A stretch of 64,000 bases of DNA from Bacteroidota bacterium (GTDB lineage Bacteria; Bacteroidota; Bacteroidia; Bacteroidales; Dysgonomonadaceae). Where the stretch lies: positions 124,001 to 188,000 of the forward strand of contig JAFADY010000063.1 of NCBI GenBank assembly GCA_023424395.1. Direction: 5' to 3'. A program made the position numbers and the translations under genes. Below are positions 63,301 to 64,000 of the stretch, piece by piece (position 1 is the first letter of the stretch; the number at the start of each line of letters is the position of its first letter). A model generated the notes under the pieces. It saw nothing but the letters and a program-made list of their open reading frames with translations, ran no database searches and was not told the DNA's origin.

Positions 63301-63701
63301 ATAGTTTTTTCTGCTAACGCATCGGGATAGGAAACAATAATTAACGGAGAATGAGGGTTTTGTAGGCGGGTGAGGGTTTCGGTACGTAAAATCTCGTTTG
63401 CCGCATCAATTTGTCCGAATTTCGCGGCGCGTTTGTATGCCGAAGGAAAAAACAACACATCTTGCGTGCCCAATATCTGGATAATGTCATGATAAAAATA
63501 CCCGGCAGAATCTAACTCGTTCAGGATGAAAAGGTAGGTTTGAGGATTTTTTTTAAACAGCGAGGCGGCGAAAAGAGCACGTGACGACCCGTGCAAACCT
63601 CTTGCCGAAATAGTTTTTACTTCTTTCAACAGTTTGTTCGCAGCCGAAACATTGGGATGATTCTCCACCAAATGGAGTAGCTGGGTAATGTCTAAAGCCA
63701 T
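60363..63701 (-). CDS. mfd: Transcription-repair coupling factor
   Basis: ATP-driven translocase that removes stalled RNA polymerase and recruits UvrAB. The 1,112-residue protein has the UvrB-like N-terminal domains (about 1-350) and the RNA-polymerase interaction (CarD-like) domain around PGDYVVHLDHGVGKFSGL. The helicase core has GDVGFGKTEVAVRAA, the DEEQ box IDEEQKFG, TMTATPIPRTL and QLRGRVGRSNRKAF, and a TRCF C-terminal domain follows. A TACCTTTG box (63723-63716) lies just upstream. Confidence 0.96.
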   Translation of the reverse strand: MALDITQLLHLVENHPNVSAANKLLKEVKTISARGLHGSSRALFAASLFKKNPQTYLFILNELDSAGYFYHDIIQILGTQDVLFFPSAYKRAAKFGQIDAANEILRTETLTRLQNPHSPLIIVSYPDALAEKTISKETLIENTLKLSIGEQVDSGFVAEILHSYGFQYVDYVYEPGQYAARGSILDVFSFSNEYPYRIDFFGDEVETIRSFEVESQLSRENYNDITIVPEFGKSKTKNAVLFNSLPSDAIIGIEDIRWIESRIESINNTELNIDLNDVELVKADLISKQEFLSALQPFKHLRFDTKLLDTPDATLQFNTSPQPLFHKNFGLITDSLKTFLEQGYTIYILSDSEKQQKRLFHIFEDRGEDISFASVNKTLHEGFSDETLKICCFTDHQIFDRFHKYNLKSDQARSGKIALTLKEINQLQPGDYVVHLDHGVGKFSGLVRLRIGETIQEVIKLTYLNNDAVFVSIHSLHKISKYKGKEGESPQLNKLGSGAWERTKERTKSKIKDIARDLIKLYAQRQDEKGFAFSKDTYLQTELEASFMYEDTPDQIKATRDVKNDMQNERPMDRLICGDVGFGKTEVAVRAAFKAATDGKQTAVLVPTTVLATQHYHTFSDRLSDFPVKVDYLSRARTSKEQKQILGDLKEGKIDILIGTHRLVGKDVQFKDLGLLIIDEEQKFGVSTKEKLKQLKVNVDTLTMTATPIPRTLQFSLMGSRDLSSINTPPPNRYPVQTEVHTFDIEIIKDAINFEVSRNGQVFIVNNRIQNIHELEALIKREITDVCVAVGHGQMDPKKLEKIISDFVHHEQDVLIATTIIESGIDMPNVNTIIVLNAQNFGLSDLHQLRGRVGRSNRKAFCYLLAPPLYTLSADSRRRLQAIENFADLGSGIHIAMQDLDIRGAGNLLGAEQSGFIADLGYETYQKILQEAVQELRKEEFTDLYREQQEQKAERDEFFVEDVPVESDLELMFPVSYIPNDAERVAIYRELDNMETETQILDFIKRMEDRFGKIPQQGKELIRIVRLRRLAKSLGFEKIMLKNGQMTLFLISYADSFYYQSKQFDQLLQFIQVNPRRCQLKESGKKRSVAIKNVETVETACAILEEIKQIDE

Positions 63702-63715
63702 TGTTTTAACGGATG

Positions 63716-63723
63716 CAAAGGTA
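63716..63723 (-). promoter_or_regulatory. mfd promoter -7 box
   Basis: TACCTTTG on the minus strand, 15 bases before the mfd start codon, implies a very short leader. No clear -33 match. Confidence 0.45.
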
Positions 63724-63791
63724 ACGTTTTTTTATGGTTGTTCGTTAGGGATATTTTAGAATTTTTGTAGGACTATTTCGGCGCAAAATGT

Positions 63792-63799
63792 TATCTTTG
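63792..63799 (+). promoter_or_regulatory. -7 box upstream of the glycogen synthase gene
   Basis: TATCTTTG, a TAnnTTTG match, lies 29 bases before the ATG at 63829. Confidence 0.5.
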
Positions 63800-63828
63800 C
63801 CTTTCTATTTACCAAGTGATTATTTTTT

Positions 63829-64000
63829 ATGCAAATAGACAAGGACCATACTCCCGATTATGTATTTGAAACAAGTTGGGAAGTGTGTAACAAAGTTGGA
63901 GGCATTTACACAGTTTTATCTACCAAAGCCAAATCTCTTCAGAAATTATATAAAGACAAGGTTTTTTTCGTCGGCCCCGATATATTGAAAAAATCGGATA
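63829..64000 (+). CDS. GT3-type glycogen synthase, N-terminal part (continues past window)
   Basis: Fifty-seven codons are visible from ATG 63829: MQIDKDHTPDYVFETSWEVC, then NKVGGIYTVLSTKA and VFFVGPDIL. The FETSWEVCNKVGGIYTVLSTKA pattern is the nucleotide-sugar-binding N-terminus of eukaryote-type (GT3) glycogen synthases, which Bacteroidota use in place of bacterial GlgA. It would extend glycogen from UDP- or ADP-glucose. The window ends inside the gene. Confidence 0.85.
   Translation, partial: MQIDKDHTPDYVFETSWEVCNKVGGIYTVLSTKAKSLQKLYKDKVFFVGPDILKKSD

Overview
The window is a 64 kb chromosomal segment of an anaerobic, H2-metabolising member of the Bacteroidota, most likely Bacteroidales. 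I base this on TAnnTTTG-type -7 promoter boxes, a type IX secretion sorting tail, a Bacteroidales-style TonB-dependent receptor, the short Pgi type, a GT3 glycogen synthase, DUF4494 and an rSAM/lipoprotein pair. A Dysgonomonadaceae-like peptide or sugar fermenter would fit, but the sequence alone does not settle the genus. No rRNA, tRNA or CRISPR array was found.

Region 1 (1-12.8 kb): SGNH lipoprotein and dapA, a membrane protein, a Tat-exported Gfo/Idh/MocA oxidoreductase, then the [FeFe]-hydrogenase maturases hydG, hydF and hydE. These are interleaved with AT-rich accessory genes (two DUF1016 nucleases, a 62-codon ORF and a ChaN/erythromycin-esterase-like protein).
Region 2 (12.8-16.2 kb): decayed DNA. 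It holds a frameshifted methyltransferase, a GC-rich block bounded by inverted repeats, and a multiply broken nuclease (PD-(D/E)XK-like plus PIN-like).
Region 3 (16.2-31.1 kb, minus strand): two hydrogenase operons. The first encodes a trimeric NAD-linked hydrogenase (HydA/B/C) together with a sensory-type hydrogenase, two DRTGG proteins, two stand-alone HATPases, a PHP protein and a small 2Fe-2S protein. The second encodes HydC2, a HydB-GltD fusion and HydA2. The three maturases of region 1 would supply the H-cluster for all three hydrogenase-like proteins.
Region 4 (31.4-42.7 kb, plus strand): lysS-gpsA-pgi, a HAD phosphatase, a transglutaminase lipoprotein, nadE, an ORF6N remnant, and a sugar-kinase/RapZ fusion with a MurU-like nucleotidyltransferase.
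Region 5 (42.7-45.8 kb): a gene graveyard of ROK, T9SS-protein, DUF4434-like, two transposase and cstA fragments.
Region 6 (45.8-64 kb): acs, dnaJ/grpE, an HD protein, oxyR, a DHODH-like protein, a YggS-family protein, DUF4494, an APC permease, a TonB receptor, a three-gene radical SAM/SPASM-lipoprotein system, pncA, mfd and the start of a glycogen synthase.

The best candidates for undescribed biology are four. They are the rSAM/lipoprotein operon (57.8-59.7 kb), the H2-sensing module (21.5-25.3 kb), the HydB-GltD fusion, and a family of short GC-rich palindromic repeats that has inserted in frame into hydF and, with a visible target duplication, into the start of the nucleotidyltransferase gene.
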